The notes under the pieces were generated by a model. That model was not told the DNA's origin, searched no databases, and saw only the letters and a program-made list of their open reading frames with translations. Below are positions 56,301 to 63,574 of a stretch of DNA of 64,000 nt, piece by piece. Made by a program: the position numbers and the translations under genes. Positions within the stretch are counted from its first letter, which is position 1. The number at the start of each line of letters is the position of its first letter. Source of the stretch: Candidula unifasciata. Its lineage: Eukaryota; Mollusca; Gastropoda; Stylommatophora; Geomitridae. Where the stretch lies: assembly GCA_905116865.2 (NCBI GenBank), contig CAJHNH020008547.1, positions 828,743 through 892,742 on the forward strand. Reading direction: 5' to 3'.

Positions 56301-57708
56301 ACCTGCTACACGATGAGGACGATGACCATGTCGAGTGAGACGCTGATGTGAAAAGGGTCCGTTACTGACTATATAACTTTAGCCTGATTAGTAAAGGATC
56401 CAGTATGGATTTAGCACAGCCGGAGGTCGACCAAGCAAGTTATAGATAGATAGAACATCCGAGGTCGTAAATACCACCATCTACATAGCACATACCGAAG
56501 CTCTCACCCGATGCATCTTCAAAACCTGACACTGAAAGGTAGAACAGGACGAGAGAAGTCAAGGTTCCTTTTCCTACCAGTGGCGCACTAGGCATATGAT
56601 GCAATACTTATATTTTTACAGACCAGCTGACCCCGTTAGGCTGAACATCACAGCAGCCAGGACATAACCTGATGGGAGCCACCGTAGGATATAACCTGAT
56701 GGTTATGGCTGTAAAAGGTCTCATGCAGTTCAGTCTGGCTGCAATCTCACTAGATGGATCAACCATTTCATTCTTTGTCAATATAATCCAGACATGGTCT
56801 TATTCCAACTTTCTCTCAAATGCTGGTATTTGCAAGCCTGTCTCTTCTTGTGTTGTTATTTCTTGTGTATTAGCAATCAATTACACTACTGCCGGGTTGC
56901 TAGGCCAATTACATGGTGGGGCAGGAATCAAAAGGTTTCCGGTTCACATCTGAGACTTTTTTCTTCAAAAATGACCTTGGCTCCCAGTTTACTCAGCCGC
57001 AAATGGGCACGAGGTAAAGTTCTTGGAAGTAAAGGAAACCATCATGATGTTAAGCACATCACATGACACACTGAGAACTGATTGGTCTATCAAATGTAGG
57101 TCTAGCCCTATATGCCCAATAGGTCTGAAGGCGTGGAAAAGGCTCCTGTTGTTTTACATAACCTGGTATTCACTTTAAGCTAGGTCAACCTGGGGTCAAA
57201 GGTCAAGAAAAAGAAAATAAACGGAGCCTGTATGTGGAACTGAAGCTCATTTATAAACACTTACATTTACCTTGTAACAGAAACAGTGATCAACTCTATT
57301 CTGATAATCTAAACACTGTATAACCTTATACTGATAATATAAACAATAATACTTTATTTTAGGATTGGTTCTTTTTAACTCTTTAAATTCTATAAGTTTC
57401 ACTGCCAAAGATGATGCATATATTTTTTATCTCATGCATTTATTGGACAGACTGAAACAGAGTAACAACTCTGACAATGCAGATTTGTAACAGTTGGTGC
57501 AAAAACATAAGTTAACATTTTGCAAAGTTAAAACTGCTTATAAAAGAGAAGAAATGCAATTAACTAGGATGAACATTTTCCTCTAAATGGTCTTCTAAGT
57601 GGTCATGATTTCTTTTTTTTACTGTCCTATTTCTAGACTAAATAAATGCACACCTGTTACAAGTATCAGACTGGTCTTCTCCACTCCTGTCAGCAGATCC
57701 TGTAGCAT
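35521..57708 (-). CDS. ELP5: Elongator complex protein 5, complete spliced coding region
   Basis: Eight minus-strand exons (57708-57654, 52712-52652, 51574-51494, 50347-50160, 46097-45925, 43597-43508, 40782-40688, 35620-35521) join in one frame for 280 residues, close to the ~300 of vertebrate ELP5. All introns are GT-AG. ELP5 has a RecA-like fold and forms the Elp4-5-6 ring of Elongator, which modifies wobble uridines of tRNA (cm5U/mcm5U pathway). It starts MLQDLLTGVEKTSLILVTD; vertebrate ELP5 likewise starts ML-slLL. The middle has VIDSVSMLLL, the equivalent of LDSLSWLLL. Residues 217-247 carry LPFNLSLTDAEKDARSKVKL, and the end is the acidic DEEDPDDDLDI that is diagnostic for ELP5. Paralogues ELP4/ELP6 lack this tail. 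A non-coding 5' exon is expected because the ATG lies 2 nt after an acceptor. Confidence 0.95.
36520..37030 (+). repeat. ~43-bp minisatellite, ~11 units
   Basis: Unit holds CACACACATATTTTATTCTC, CACCAAAC and CATTCTCCCCCTCCC. Located in the last ELP5 intron. The plus frame HTYFILHQTHSPP is an artefact. Confidence 0.95.
37400..37795 (+). mobile_element. tRNA-derived SINE, family 1, longest copy
   Basis: GGCGTCCGTGGCTTAGGCAC, TACCGCGATCAAAACCCACT, GTACCAGGATGGCTGTCCTG, GGAAGTAAAGACAGCC, then a second partial body and CCGCCTGAAGGCGTGAAAAT at the end. The body appears twice, suggesting a dimer or nested insertion. In the last ELP5 intron. Confidence 0.75.
38020..38175 (+). repeat. family A repeat, 5' half
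   Basis: GGTCCCCATTGTGAGGAAAA, GAGCATGTCACAAGAGTCGA and CATCTGCCTGAGAGGCAAGG. Confidence 0.7.
38280..38733 (+). repeat. 17-bp array plus a 54-bp duplication
   Basis: Two 54-bp copies (38281-38389) containing CAAGCATCTAGCTACTATGG are followed by ~19 units of GGCTCCCTTTTGTCTAT with GGATCC/GGCTTC variants. Because 17 is not a multiple of three the array is open in all three plus frames. Confidence 0.95.
38925..39105 (+). mobile_element. LINE 3'-end fragment
   Basis: QQRKRGRPRKTWI then an in-frame stop; downstream words RPACNHEVHHV and VEKADQTVNSNW resemble the usual end (A.DR..WR..V..S). In the last ELP5 intron. Confidence 0.7.
39106..40089. other. ELP5 intron; short dispersed duplicate only
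   Basis: The segment 39590-39680 (ATGTTTAGGAGGCTTGCCTG, ATATATAAACTAAATAACAG) is a diverged copy of 34305-34390. Otherwise nothing recognised. Confidence 0.5.
40090..40430 (-). mobile_element. LINE 3'-end fragment
   Basis: Minus strand DILKDLNIKEDWLVNSILSQ, KLKNFGLIKYQS and RVSFR-AVMRVIFCKRPAT. Same family as 18550, 26095 and 56130. Confidence 0.75.
40688..40782 (-). CDS. ELP5: ELP5 exon, LPFNLSLTDAEKDAR
   Basis: ATTTCAG acceptor, GTAAGC donor, 95 bp. It encodes DDLTSKLPFNLSLTDAEKDA and RSKVKLPYLKDG; the pattern TFNLxLsxxExxARdsLxLP is characteristic of ELP5. Confidence 0.95.
41466..43190 (-). mobile_element. LINE C-terminus split by a 33-bp minisatellite
   Basis: Minus strand: the right flank reads RMQEDQIPTQALHLRRSAAR then ARGRPRYIWIDNIR; the left flank reads QWQLTCTGSQIIPPHDP followed by the end of the element and a TGATGATGATG tail. 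GRPR-W-DNIR and the final WR.L...S...PPHDP are consecutive in RTE-like LINEs, so the ~1.5-kb array expanded within the element's own coding end. Confidence 0.85.
41550..43073 (+). repeat. 33-bp minisatellite, ~46 units, inside a LINE C-terminus
   Basis: Unit TAATGTTGTCATGCCGTAAA plus GGTGTAGTGTGTC, highly homogeneous (GGTG/GGCG is the main variant). The left flank (41466-41549) and right flank (43074-43190) read, on the minus strand, as the two halves of a LINE C-terminus. The 540-555-codon frames on both strands are array artefacts. Confidence 0.98.
43508..43597 (-). CDS. ELP5: ELP5 exon
   Basis: ACTTTCAG acceptor; donor GTTTGT (weak but valid); 90 bp, phase 0 at both ends. It encodes REYFYTDDSFHIYNFGSATS and a Gln/Ser-rich end. 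Confidence 0.9.
43996..44016 (+). repeat. TA dinucleotide run
   Basis: (TA)n at the 5' border of the LINE inverted repeat; a second run lies at 44305-44341. Both could promote breakage or hairpin formation. Confidence 0.85.
44030..44300. mobile_element. LINE 3' end arranged as an inverted repeat
   Basis: Left arm (44096-44188) reads KGRPKTTWRQTMESDLNAAS, LTWKTALKIAQDRKVLSEAS and CATRHKEN in plus. The right arm (44214-44295) is the reverse complement of the same 3' end with an internal deletion of ~25 bp. The loop (~25 bp) and both outer flanks are TA-rich. Confidence 0.85.
44338..44660 (+). mobile_element. tRNA-derived SINE, family 3, full length
   Basis: Head CTCGCTAGCGTAGTTGGCTA (A-box region), GGTCCGGGTTCATGCCCGGC (B box), body CACATTTCTCCCAGATTTAC and TTGTACCCCACCAGGACATC, end AAAGCCAGGGTGGGGCTTCA. 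Partial copies at 17455, 45285 and 50675. Confidence 0.8.
44840..45145 (-). repeat. family A repeat, best-preserved copy
   Basis: Plus strand shows CTTCTTCTTCTTCTTTGCGT (tail), AACTCTGGCGGAAGGTTCTG, CTTGCCTCTCCGGCAGATGC and ACAATGGGGCCCCGGAACCC; all are the reverse complement of the family. Confidence 0.8.
45280..45390 (+). mobile_element. SINE family 3, 3' fragment
   Basis: GTTAGGCCATATTTAAGGCC, AAAGCCAGGTTGGGGCTTCA and ATTCCACATGGGGACAA match the 3' ends at 44590 and 50780. Confidence 0.6.
45745..45912 (-). repeat. family B repeat next to an ELP5 exon
   Basis: Plus-strand AACCTTCACTGTGAAGACGG and GGACAAGAGACAGAATGTGC are the reverse of family B; ends a few bases from the ELP5 donor at 45924. 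Confidence 0.6.
45925..46097 (-). CDS. ELP5: ELP5 exon
   Basis: TTCGCACAG acceptor, GTGAGA donor, 173 bp. It encodes SQVTQVVALLHRDVHDQNTC and VAPTVVEMASTGGAQYTCCI; this corresponds to the VLGLLHEELH...LAQTEVTL region of vertebrate ELP5. Confidence 0.93.
46190..46560 (+). mobile_element. LINE RNase H end and 3' tail
   Basis: VIQVCLGMSRQIDWPHLEVH is a degraded RNase H end (GNEQADRLA). It continues RLRGNARRVVNQMTMGTISM, KILRWLLRRETELKWTCPEC and GDVKSF, then ATCAAATAACCAATCAAA. Same family as 21355. Confidence 0.8.
46670..46935 (+). repeat. family A repeat
   Basis: AATCCCCATGTGGCCCCATT, GAGTGTATCTGCCTGAGAGG and AGAACTTTCCACTGGAGTTT. Confidence 0.75.
47500..47780 (+). mobile_element. possible tRNA-derived SINE, family 4
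   Basis: ATCTCACTTAGTTCGACCG followed by AGCGGATTCGAACGTAGATC has the spacing of A- and B-box promoters. Only one copy is seen here, so the call is tentative. Confidence 0.3.
47781..49150. other. ELP5 intron 46098-50159, nothing recognised
   Basis: No gene, tandem repeat or identified element; the open frames are short and lack splice context. Confidence 0.5.
49178..49260 (+). repeat. 33-bp array, ~3 units
   Basis: Unit GATGCTAGACTAAATCAGCA plus GAGAATCAAGCAG, three essentially identical copies from ~49151. In ELP5 intron 46098-50159. Confidence 0.9.
49435..49800 (+). repeat. diverged ~40-bp array
   Basis: About nine units built on AAAGTTCAGGGTCATTTTCA and TGCCTTGAGGTGCA, imperfect in length and sequence. 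Confidence 0.85.
50160..50347 (-). CDS. ELP5: ELP5 exon, VIDSVSMLLL core
   Basis: CTCACAG acceptor, GTAATG donor, 188 bp. It encodes MTLIDGRKTADIGRTNVDL (internal, not a start) and SVGVVIDSVSMLLLVKSTPI, the central strand/helix of the RecA-like fold. Confidence 0.92.
50675..50880 (+). mobile_element. SINE family 3, headless copy
   Basis: GTTGTACCCCACCGGAACAT, CCGGTGACACAATGTGCCAC and AGCTGAGGTGGGGCTTCAAA match the body of the copy at 44338. Confidence 0.7.
51040..51175 (-). repeat. family B repeat fragment
   Basis: Plus-strand ATCAAGAGATGGATAAACAG and ATAAACAGCAGCCTGACAAA are the reverse of the family's CTGTTTATCCATCTCTTGAT part. Confidence 0.5.
51250..51410 (-). mobile_element. SINE family 2 fragment
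   Basis: Plus-strand words TGGTTTTACTAGGCAATTTT, GTTTGCCATTGCTTTCTG and GGCTCTCGATACCCCTGTCT are the antisense of the family-2 body. Lies ~85 bp from an ELP5 exon. Confidence 0.6.
51494..51574 (-). CDS. ELP5: ELP5 exon
   Basis: TTAATCAG acceptor, GTAAGT donor, 81 bp, encoding CDKLILVCFERHPDFF then KNWLPLDVQKK. The LILVCFE strand corresponds to VHILGCEV in the vertebrate protein. Confidence 0.92.
51990..52175 (-). mobile_element. tRNA-derived SINE, family 2, with intact B box
   Basis: Minus strand head GTGTCTGTGGCCTAGGCGTT, B box GGGTTCGATCCCAGC, then AGAAGCCGACCTTCCAGAAA and CCTAGAAAAACCACAACAGT. Body-only relatives at 19730, 26965 and 51250. Confidence 0.8.
52195..52510 (+). mobile_element. 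LINE 3' region (Jockey-like)
   Basis: DQVILLRLRTGHIRLCRYMY, IFKSGESAI, a CP-CGTGDQT-like segment and, in the next frame, WPRETSVQDKLYGSLRELQK form the RTGH...C.CG...T..H.L..C end of RNase H-bearing LINEs. Frameshifted. Confidence 0.75.
52652..52712 (-). CDS. ELP5: ELP5 exon
   Basis: CTCTCCAG acceptor, GTAACT donor, 61 bp, encoding NALCPGRHLLLNWIDHLGT. It matches the alpha-helical segment RSLLKALVKK of vertebrate ELP5 by position and phase. Confidence 0.92.
52925..55325 (+). repeat. 28-bp minisatellite, ~85 units, in ELP5 intron
   Basis: Unit GATAATGATGAATCTGATTA plus GGATGGCA. Variation is at two positions: GAT/GAC before TAGG and CA/TA/CT/CG/TG before GATAAT. Higher-order groups (e.g. CA-GAT, TA-GAT, CA-GAC) recur in the first half. 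The right half is dominated by GACTAGG units. Begins ~210 bp upstream (in gene sense) of the ELP5 exon at 52652. Confidence 0.97.
55555..55690 (-). mobile_element. LINE 3'-tail fragment
   Basis: GAATCGACATCACAGCACTC and CCCCATCTTCAGCA match 35026-35090. No coding part remains. Confidence 0.55.
56130..56345 (+). mobile_element. LINE 3'-end fragment
   Basis: GTRKEGQGPNNLKMGTEYN, VSFRQIVMRATVLQRTCY and a GATGAGGACGATGA end; collinear with 26560-26710. Confidence 0.75.
56945..57155 (+). mobile_element. SINE family 1, 3' half
   Basis: ATGACCTTGGCTCCCAGTTT, CGAGGTAAAGTTCTTGGAAG, GATTGGTCTATCAAATGTAG and GTCTGAAGGCGTGGAAAAGG; lacks the tRNA head. Confidence 0.6.
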
Positions 57709-57710
57709 TT
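57654..57710 (-). CDS. ELP5: ELP5 exon 1 of the coding region (start codon at 57708-57706)
   Basis: On the minus strand TTTTCCAG precedes AAATG. The ATG opens MLQDLLTGVEKTSLILVT and ends in phase 1 at a GTGTGC donor. The acceptor just before the ATG means the transcript starts in an upstream, untranslated exon. Confidence 0.9.
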
Positions 57711-57774
57711 CTGGAAAAAAAGAAAAAGAAACAGACAACATAAATTTTACAACAATGAAATGTTATAAGTGTAA

Positions 57775-57940
57775 CCTCAGTCAAAAATTCAATCAATCAG
57801 GCGCTGTCTCAACATTGGAGACTGGCTGCAAAAATGTCCAACTCTCTGAATCTTGTCTTGATTGTATACTCAGACCGCTGTTTATCCACCTCTTGATGTT
57901 TTCAACCAACTTGTATCGCTGCTAATTTGTAACCCTTTGA
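57775..57940 (+). repeat. family B repeat
   Basis: CAATCAATCAGGCGCTGTCT, AATCTTGTCTTGATTGTATA and GTTTATCCACCTCTTGATGT. Lies ~65 bp upstream (gene sense) of the ELP5 coding start. Confidence 0.6.
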
Positions 57941-58084
57941 AAATAAAGTTCGTTCGTTCGTATCTTGCTCTCAACTTTCCACTCCAGTATGGTTTTTAAA
58001 AAAAAATGTTATGACTGGTTATATTCTCATACATTCATTCAATCATTTATTCACTATCCTGTTGTGCCATTATATGTCATACAG

Positions 58085-59500
58085 GGCTCGCAGTCTATTC
58101 CTCCATTATGATCTATCATGTGCAGTCAATTTAATATCATGGATAGAATCTAGTCCAGTAGCTTTGGCCTCTCTCATCTTTCATCTTAGGGTTTCTTTTG
58201 GCATCCTCACCATCTTAATTCCTTTAGTTCCCAATTTAATGCCTGTTTGATGATTTTTCTGCTGGTTTCTTCTCAGGATGTGTCCAATATATCGCCATCT
58301 TCTCTGTCTTATAACTGTTGATACTAGTGGTTGCCCAGACATTTCTCTTTTTTCTTCACTCCTTTTCAATTCATCCTATTTTATTTTAATTTTGTTCTCA
58401 GATTTTGTTTCCAAATGCATTTAACTTTTGTTCCATGGCTTTAGTGGTTCTCCAACATGCGTCTGCATAAGTTCAAACTGAAATAACATTAGAATTGAAA
58501 CCACTTGACTTGGTTTAAAACTATACAATTTAGGGTTCCATATTTTGTTCAGGCTATTAAAAGCTGCGGCTATCCTCCGAATAACAGTCCTAAATTATTG
58601 AGGCAGAAAATATACCCTAACAAGGCCTCAGTCACGTGTCAATTGCGCACTACCGGTGATTTCCGCCACCGCCGAGAGTATTCCCCACGCCGCGTGGATT
58701 GGGGTTAACTAGATGGCTGGGACTCAAGAGCAGCAGCTACCACATCTCCTGCAGCTTCCTTCATTTTATTTGCTCGTAAGTACTAGCCATCTAGTTTAGC
58801 CCCAATCCACGCCACGCGAGCGGTGTGGGGGATACTCCCGGCGGTGGTGGAAGTTGCCGGAAGTTCGCAATTCGGCGGTGGCGTTTTAGTCCCTGGAAGT
58901 GCGCAATTGACTTCTGACTGAGGCCCTGTTAGGGTATATTTTCCGCCTCTATAATTTAGGACCGTTATTTAGAGGATAGCCAAAGCTGCTGATGCCTTGT
59001 CATTGTATGTCATAATTTCTTTCTCTGCATTTCCTTCACCACTGAAATTACTATCTATCTATATTGATCTGTTTCTTTAATTATTTTTGACCCGAGTGTT
59101 ACATCTGCTTAATCTCTTGTTGGTGTCTTGAATACATTTATCTTTTCATATCATTTCATGTCACTGCTGTTCTCACTTAGCAGAACACTATCATCAGCAA
59201 AATCCAGATCTTCCAACTGTGTGTTCTCCATCCAGTCAATGACTGTGTTTCCAACGCAATAATTTTTTTTAATTATCTATCAATCAATGGTTATGCCAAA
59301 CAACAGAGGAGATAAAAGGCACCCCTGTTTCACTCCAGAATCAACTTCAAATCAATCATCTGTTCGCACTGCACACTCTGAACCTTCGTACACTGCCTTA
59401 ATAATATTTATCATTTTCATTGGTTTACCATAGCATTTGAAATTCCCCATAATAATATCCTATGTAAACTATCAATAGCCTTCTTAACCCTTTGGAGACA
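58085..59500 (-). pseudogene. degenerate LINE reverse transcriptase interrupted by a transposon
   Basis: Minus strand from ~59500: KAIDSLHR-ILLWGIS, INIIKAVYEGSECAVRTDD, VDSGVKQGCLLSPLLFGITI, LEDLDFADDSVLLSENSSDM (catalytic ADD), NAEKEIMTYNDKASAA. Then comes the inserted element 58568-58981, after which the frame resumes FNSLNKIWNPKLYSF, WRTTKAMEQKLNAF, RRWRYIGHILRRNQQ and a 3' tail. Several stops. Lies upstream of the ELP5 coding start on the same strand. Confidence 0.9.
58568..58981. mobile_element. non-autonomous inverted-repeat (foldback) DNA transposon, copy 2
   Basis: GGCTATCCTC at the left and GAGGATAGCC at the right, with perfect 8-bp target duplications AAAGCTGC at 58560-58567 and 58982-58989. 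The arms are complementary over most of the 414 bp (shared inner words: GTCCTAAATTAT, AAAATATACCCTAACA, CAATTGCGCACT). No coding capacity. It interrupts a minus-strand LINE whose frame resumes on the other side. Confidence 0.93.
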
Positions 59501-60642
59501 ATGCAGCCGATCTATTGGACTGACACAAAATATTCAAAAAGACGGATGGGCATTATATAATAAAAGCCTTGAGACTGGCTGACAGGTTTTTGTACCAGCC
59601 AATCAGATTGGTTCTCGCATTTCTTGCCCATGTGGACTGTTCAATTATGGCTTTCGAAAAAGTTTGATGTGTTCTGTAATTTTACATCAATTTATTTTGG
59701 GTGGGGTTACCTGTTCTCAACAATGGCAAAAAGGACTGTAGCATCATAGCAACCAAAACATAGCTGGAGGCAGGAAAAGAAGTAGAATCATGTGCCAGAA
59801 GTGTCTGAAGTGCCTCCAAGGGCTTTACTTCCCAAAACACAGGTGTTAGGACTTATTCAAGCTTCATCAATAAAAAATATCACCCAAATTGTTCAGGTTA
59901 GTTATGTTTGTTCCTAAGTAAACAAAATAAATTGCTTGCATAAATTATTTCTTCAGAATAGTTAATTTGAATAAATGTTGAGATTTCAGTTAGATTTATA
60001 TATAGTCTGTTAGCTCACTCAAATTCCTACATGAATATATATATATATATATATATATATAATTCTGTATATGTTAATTATAGCAAACTACTGGACGTAA
60101 TTTGCCTAGAAAAACTACACAACAGCCAGGGGCTGTTGGGGTTGGTTCTATAATGTCCTGTAAAGGATACGCAACTAACCTTATATGTTGATTAAAAGCT
60201 TTATTTTGTATAATTTGTATGTGTGTAAACTAAGAGAATCCCTTCCTGAAGGCAACATCTTTTTAGCATTGAAAATCTAAAAAGGCTCTATCTCCATAGG
60301 GTTAATGAACTTCAAAATGAGTTTTTTTTTTCAATAAACCCCTCAAAGATAAGTCTTAGAGTAAATATTTGATCTAAGCAGCTTCTTCGAGGTTGAAAAC
60401 CTGCTTGTTCCTATCTTAGGATTTTGTTCACTACCTCTTTTATTCTACTGAGAATTATTGTTATAAAAAGTCACTGACATTACTGATAACAACAAGAGCA
60501 CTATGCAGGAAGCCAAAGAATTATAAGAAACCAACACAGAACTGGTGTCGTGAGCATGCTGCGGGATGTACTAAGGAGGAGATCCAAGCACTTATGGACT
60601 AAATGGTTCAATGTGCAATGAGGATAATCTGTCGACTAACTA
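59501..60642. other. upstream of ELP5 coding start; no gene seen
   Basis: Includes a TA run at 60036-60062 and a short family-2 SINE piece near 60090-60150 (GCCTAGAAAAACTACACAAC). Probably lies in the intron between ELP5's untranslated first exon and its first coding exon. Confidence 0.45.
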
Positions 60643-60650
60643 ACTATTAC

Positions 60651-61188
60651 AGCTCTCCTTTAAATAACGGTCGCTAGCTGGAATGCGACGGTCACTTAGT
60701 CGGAGTTCACTCCCTTGGCTTCAGTGCAAATACGGAGTGGTAAAGAGGGAATGAAACAAATGATATAGTTACCTGTCATCCTAGGGTTAGGCTTAGGGTT
60801 TGGGTTAGGATTTGGGGTAGGGTTAGGGTTTGGGTTAGGGTTAGGGTTTGGTTTAGGATTAGGGGTAGGGTGACACATCACGGAAACGACGGAAGTTTAT
60901 CGCTCATTACGACATACAGATCCACAGGTCTCACATCTACGGTCGTGGTCAGAAGAACGCAGTCGCTAATGTGAGTCGCAGCGTGTGGTCTACGAGAGTC
61001 TTGCGTTGCAAGACCGCGGTTGCTAATGTCAGTCGCAGCGCGTGGTCTAGCTCTAGCAGGCATGTCGACCTCACTTTGTTTTTTGATTCGTGACTTGTCC
61101 GCTCTGTATTTGCACTGCAGCCAAGAGAGTGAACTCCCACTAAGCGGCTGTCGCCTTCCAGCTAGCGACTGTTATTTAAAGGAGAGCC
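60651..61188. mobile_element. non-autonomous inverted-repeat DNA transposon, copy 3
   Basis: Left end AGCTCTCCTTTAAATAACGG and right end GTTATTTAAAGGAGAGCC are inverted. The inverted match continues ~88 bp (GCTAGCTGGAA, GGAGTTCACTCCCTTGGCT). Perfect 8-bp duplications ACTATTAC lie at 60643-60650 and 61189-61196. The interior carries a ~90-bp TTAGGG-like block (60780-60870). No transposase. Confidence 0.92.
60780..60872 (+). repeat. degenerate telomere-like (TTAGGG) block inside transposon copy 3
   Basis: About 15 units mixing TTAGGG, TTTGGG, TTTGGT and TTAGGC. It is internal to an inverted-repeat transposon, so it need not mark a former chromosome end. Confidence 0.9.
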
Positions 61189-61196
61189 ACTATTAC

Positions 61197-61800
61197 AGAT
61201 AACAAAGTAATTCCTTTCCAGTTATTACAGTCAGCAAGATGATCTTGACTGGCACATATTAAGTAATATTATTTTGTCCGACTCAAGTTCTGTTATGTTA
61301 ACCCACTTTGTAATTGTAAAAGTTGACACCATTACTGTCCCAAAGCTATTTTTAAAAAAATTACATAAGACAAATAGCAACACAAATGACTTCAAGTAAT
61401 GATTTTACAATATATAGAGAATAGCAAACAAATGCCGTGAAAATACAATGGATGCTGCAATCTCAGTCTGAGTATATAAGTTGTTGAGTTGCTGTGTGTG
61501 TACACATTCACAAGGAATGGAATTTGGCTCAGTGCATTCAGTTTTTGGGGAACACTAAATATGGCGAGATCCCACTCTTTTCCACGATATGAGTGACCCT
61601 GGCCTCAATGACCAAAAACCACGAGAATGGTTTATATAGATAGTATTGTATTCCAATTAAAAAAAAAGTTTAAGTAGTAGCAGTGCTAGTACTAGTACTA
61701 CTAACTACTACTACTATCAATTAGAGAATCCGTGTAGACTACACTATTATAGTGACTATCTATACTACACTGTAGTATTAGTAATACTATAGTAACGTAA
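61197..61800. other. repeat-poor sequence before the divergent promoter
   Basis: Contains a short ACTACTACT/TAGTACTAGTACTA stretch at ~61680-61720. No coding exon recognised. Confidence 0.4.
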
Positions 61801-62392
61801 TTCGTCGCTAAAGTTTAGCTAAACTAAAGCTATGCTATAGGATTCGATCTCGAACTTTGTGATTGTGCGAAGCTCTCGGCAGACGGTCAGCTGCTCTGTG
61901 GTGAATGACAGAATAAAACTACGTAAAATTGTGTCGACCTACTTACTCTCTTTTAAAAATTTGATTATGATGTTTACATTCTGACGATAAACAGGCAACC
62001 TACTTTCGTTTTCCTCTCTATCTGGTTTCTGATGCCGTTTGATACTTTACTTGCTCCTTCTAAAACTTTAAAAACTATTTACCTCCGTTAACCAAGAGTG
62101 GCATCCATTTATAAAGGGGAAAATACCGCAACTATATATACTATATAAACTAAGCTTAAATAAGTTTTGAATTCTATTTCTTCATGTCTATGGTTATTTG
62201 TTATTTGTAAAGGAGATTTATTTTTTAATTAAATGCAAAAAGGTTTAAATTTGTTTTGTTAAAACATACTAACACTTTTCCGCCAGTCATATTTTTAGAT
62301 CTGACCGTATCCTACATAAACAAAAATAAACCAGTCGTCTCCCAGAATTGCTCGTTTAGCGGTTTAGTGTTTCAGTTTCAGTTTCCATAATC
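61800..62392. promoter_or_regulatory. candidate bidirectional promoter (ELP5 minus / unidentified gene plus)
   Basis: Non-repetitive sequence between ELP5's coding start and the plus-strand ATG. On the minus strand AACGGAG|GTAAATAG near 62083-62090 could be the donor of ELP5's untranslated first exon. On the plus strand TATATA/TATAAA-like motifs lie at about 62135-62150. No binding site can be assigned from sequence alone. Confidence 0.35.
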
Positions 62393-62570
62393 ATGAGTAA
62401 AACATTCACTTCCCAGCCTTCGCGCCAAACAAAAACTACAGCAGAAAGACCTGTAAACCGTCGGGCACCTCTAAATCAGCAAGCAGATACTTCCAGCAGG
62501 ACCGTTGGTACCACCAGAGCTCGCAGTTTGAATATGAATCATCAGATTCAGACCTATCATGGTATGACAG
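62393..62570 (+). CDS. first coding exon of an unidentified gene
   Basis: ATG at 62393 opens 59 codons ending at a strong GACAG|GTATGT donor. The product starts MSKTFTSQPSRQTKTTAERP and stays rich in Thr, Ser, Arg and Gln with almost no hydrophobic residues, so it looks like a disordered basic N-terminus without signal peptide or membrane segment. It lies in a repeat-poor stretch divergent from ELP5. I do not recognise the family; the rest of the gene lies to the right. Confidence 0.6.
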
Positions 62571-62634
62571 GTATGTGTGGTTTTGTTTGTGCTAGGTTGG
62601 TAACCACAAAATATTAGTATTATAAGAGCAAAAA

Positions 62635-62890
62635 GATCGCCACTTTATTGGACATATCCTGAGAAGAAGTGAGCAGAGAATCACCCTGCAAGCATTAAAA
62701 TTGGAAATAAAAAGACTGATGTAGCGATGAATGACGTCCAAAGAAAACCAAAACGAACGTTGAGTTCATGAACTTGACGAGAGAAGGCAGAGGTGCTGGA
62801 CTGAATTCCATCCATGATATCGACAAGATAGAACGGAATGGTGAAATAGACTGCGAGCCCTATGAGACATATTGAATTGTACAGCAGGAT
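62635..62890 (+). mobile_element. LINE C-terminal fragment
   Basis: GATCGCCACTTTATTGGACA then ATCCTGAGAAGAAGTGAGCA reads as RRwryIGHILRRSEQ with frameshifts; the 3' part matches 58085-58170 in reverse. It lies in the first intron of the unidentified gene. Confidence 0.7.
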
Positions 62891-63241
62891 AATGTGGATG
62901 ATAGGTGCTTTATTATTAATCCACAATTTTGCCAAGATTCTGCTTACATCTAAACTACGGTTATTATTAGTTATTAGTTCAGGCAAAAGAAATTGTATCA
63001 CATTCACAAATGAATAGTCAGTTACAAATGGAGATTTAATTTTTATGAATTCTTTCTTATGCAAACTGCAAGTAAACTGTAAATATGTTTCAAGGTGAGA
63101 TAATCAACTTCATTTCACTGAGTTTTATTCATTATGGCTCTGTCTATTTCAGTGGAGTGGCTTTTAAGTGGCTGAGTACATCACACAAAGTATGAAAATT
63201 ACTTTGTCTCCCAATTACTTTTTTAATTGTTTTTCTTTCAG

Positions 63242-63307
63242 CATCAGGTTTTGAAAAGGTATCTGGTACAAGCCTTGAAGTCGGCTACATAGATGCTGGT
63301 GTTCATG
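63242..63307 (+). CDS. probable second exon of the unidentified gene
   Basis: A long pyrimidine tract with TTTCTTTCAG acceptor precedes sequence that continues the frame of 62393-62570 (G|CA = Ala) as SGFEKVSGTSLEVGYIDAGV. The donor is uncertain: GTGTTA at 63308 fits but is weak. Without it the frame runs on to a TGA about 80 bp later. Gene identity unknown. Confidence 0.4.
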
Positions 63308-63574
63308 GTGTTAGATATTTCATTTGTCCATTGCTTGCATGGATGACCTCTAGCTCTGCTTCCATTGTATCAGACTGACAGGGCTCTCTATCGTGCACTG
63401 TTTTGTGGCAGTCTTGACATTTTATCTGTCTTCTTATAATTTTTGTTAGCAAGCTTTTAACCACTGCTAGCTTGCTGTAAATATGTTCTGAACCATTATA
63501 GCGAGTGGCTTGATACTGCTTACCTGCTGGCTTGAAGGCCTTTGATTCAAATCCACATTGAGATGGATTTGTAT

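Noticed and set aside
62681..63064. 127-codon minus-strand frame with hydrophobic segments
   Set aside because: Overlaps a LINE fragment and the first intron of the plus-strand gene; no splice or family support.
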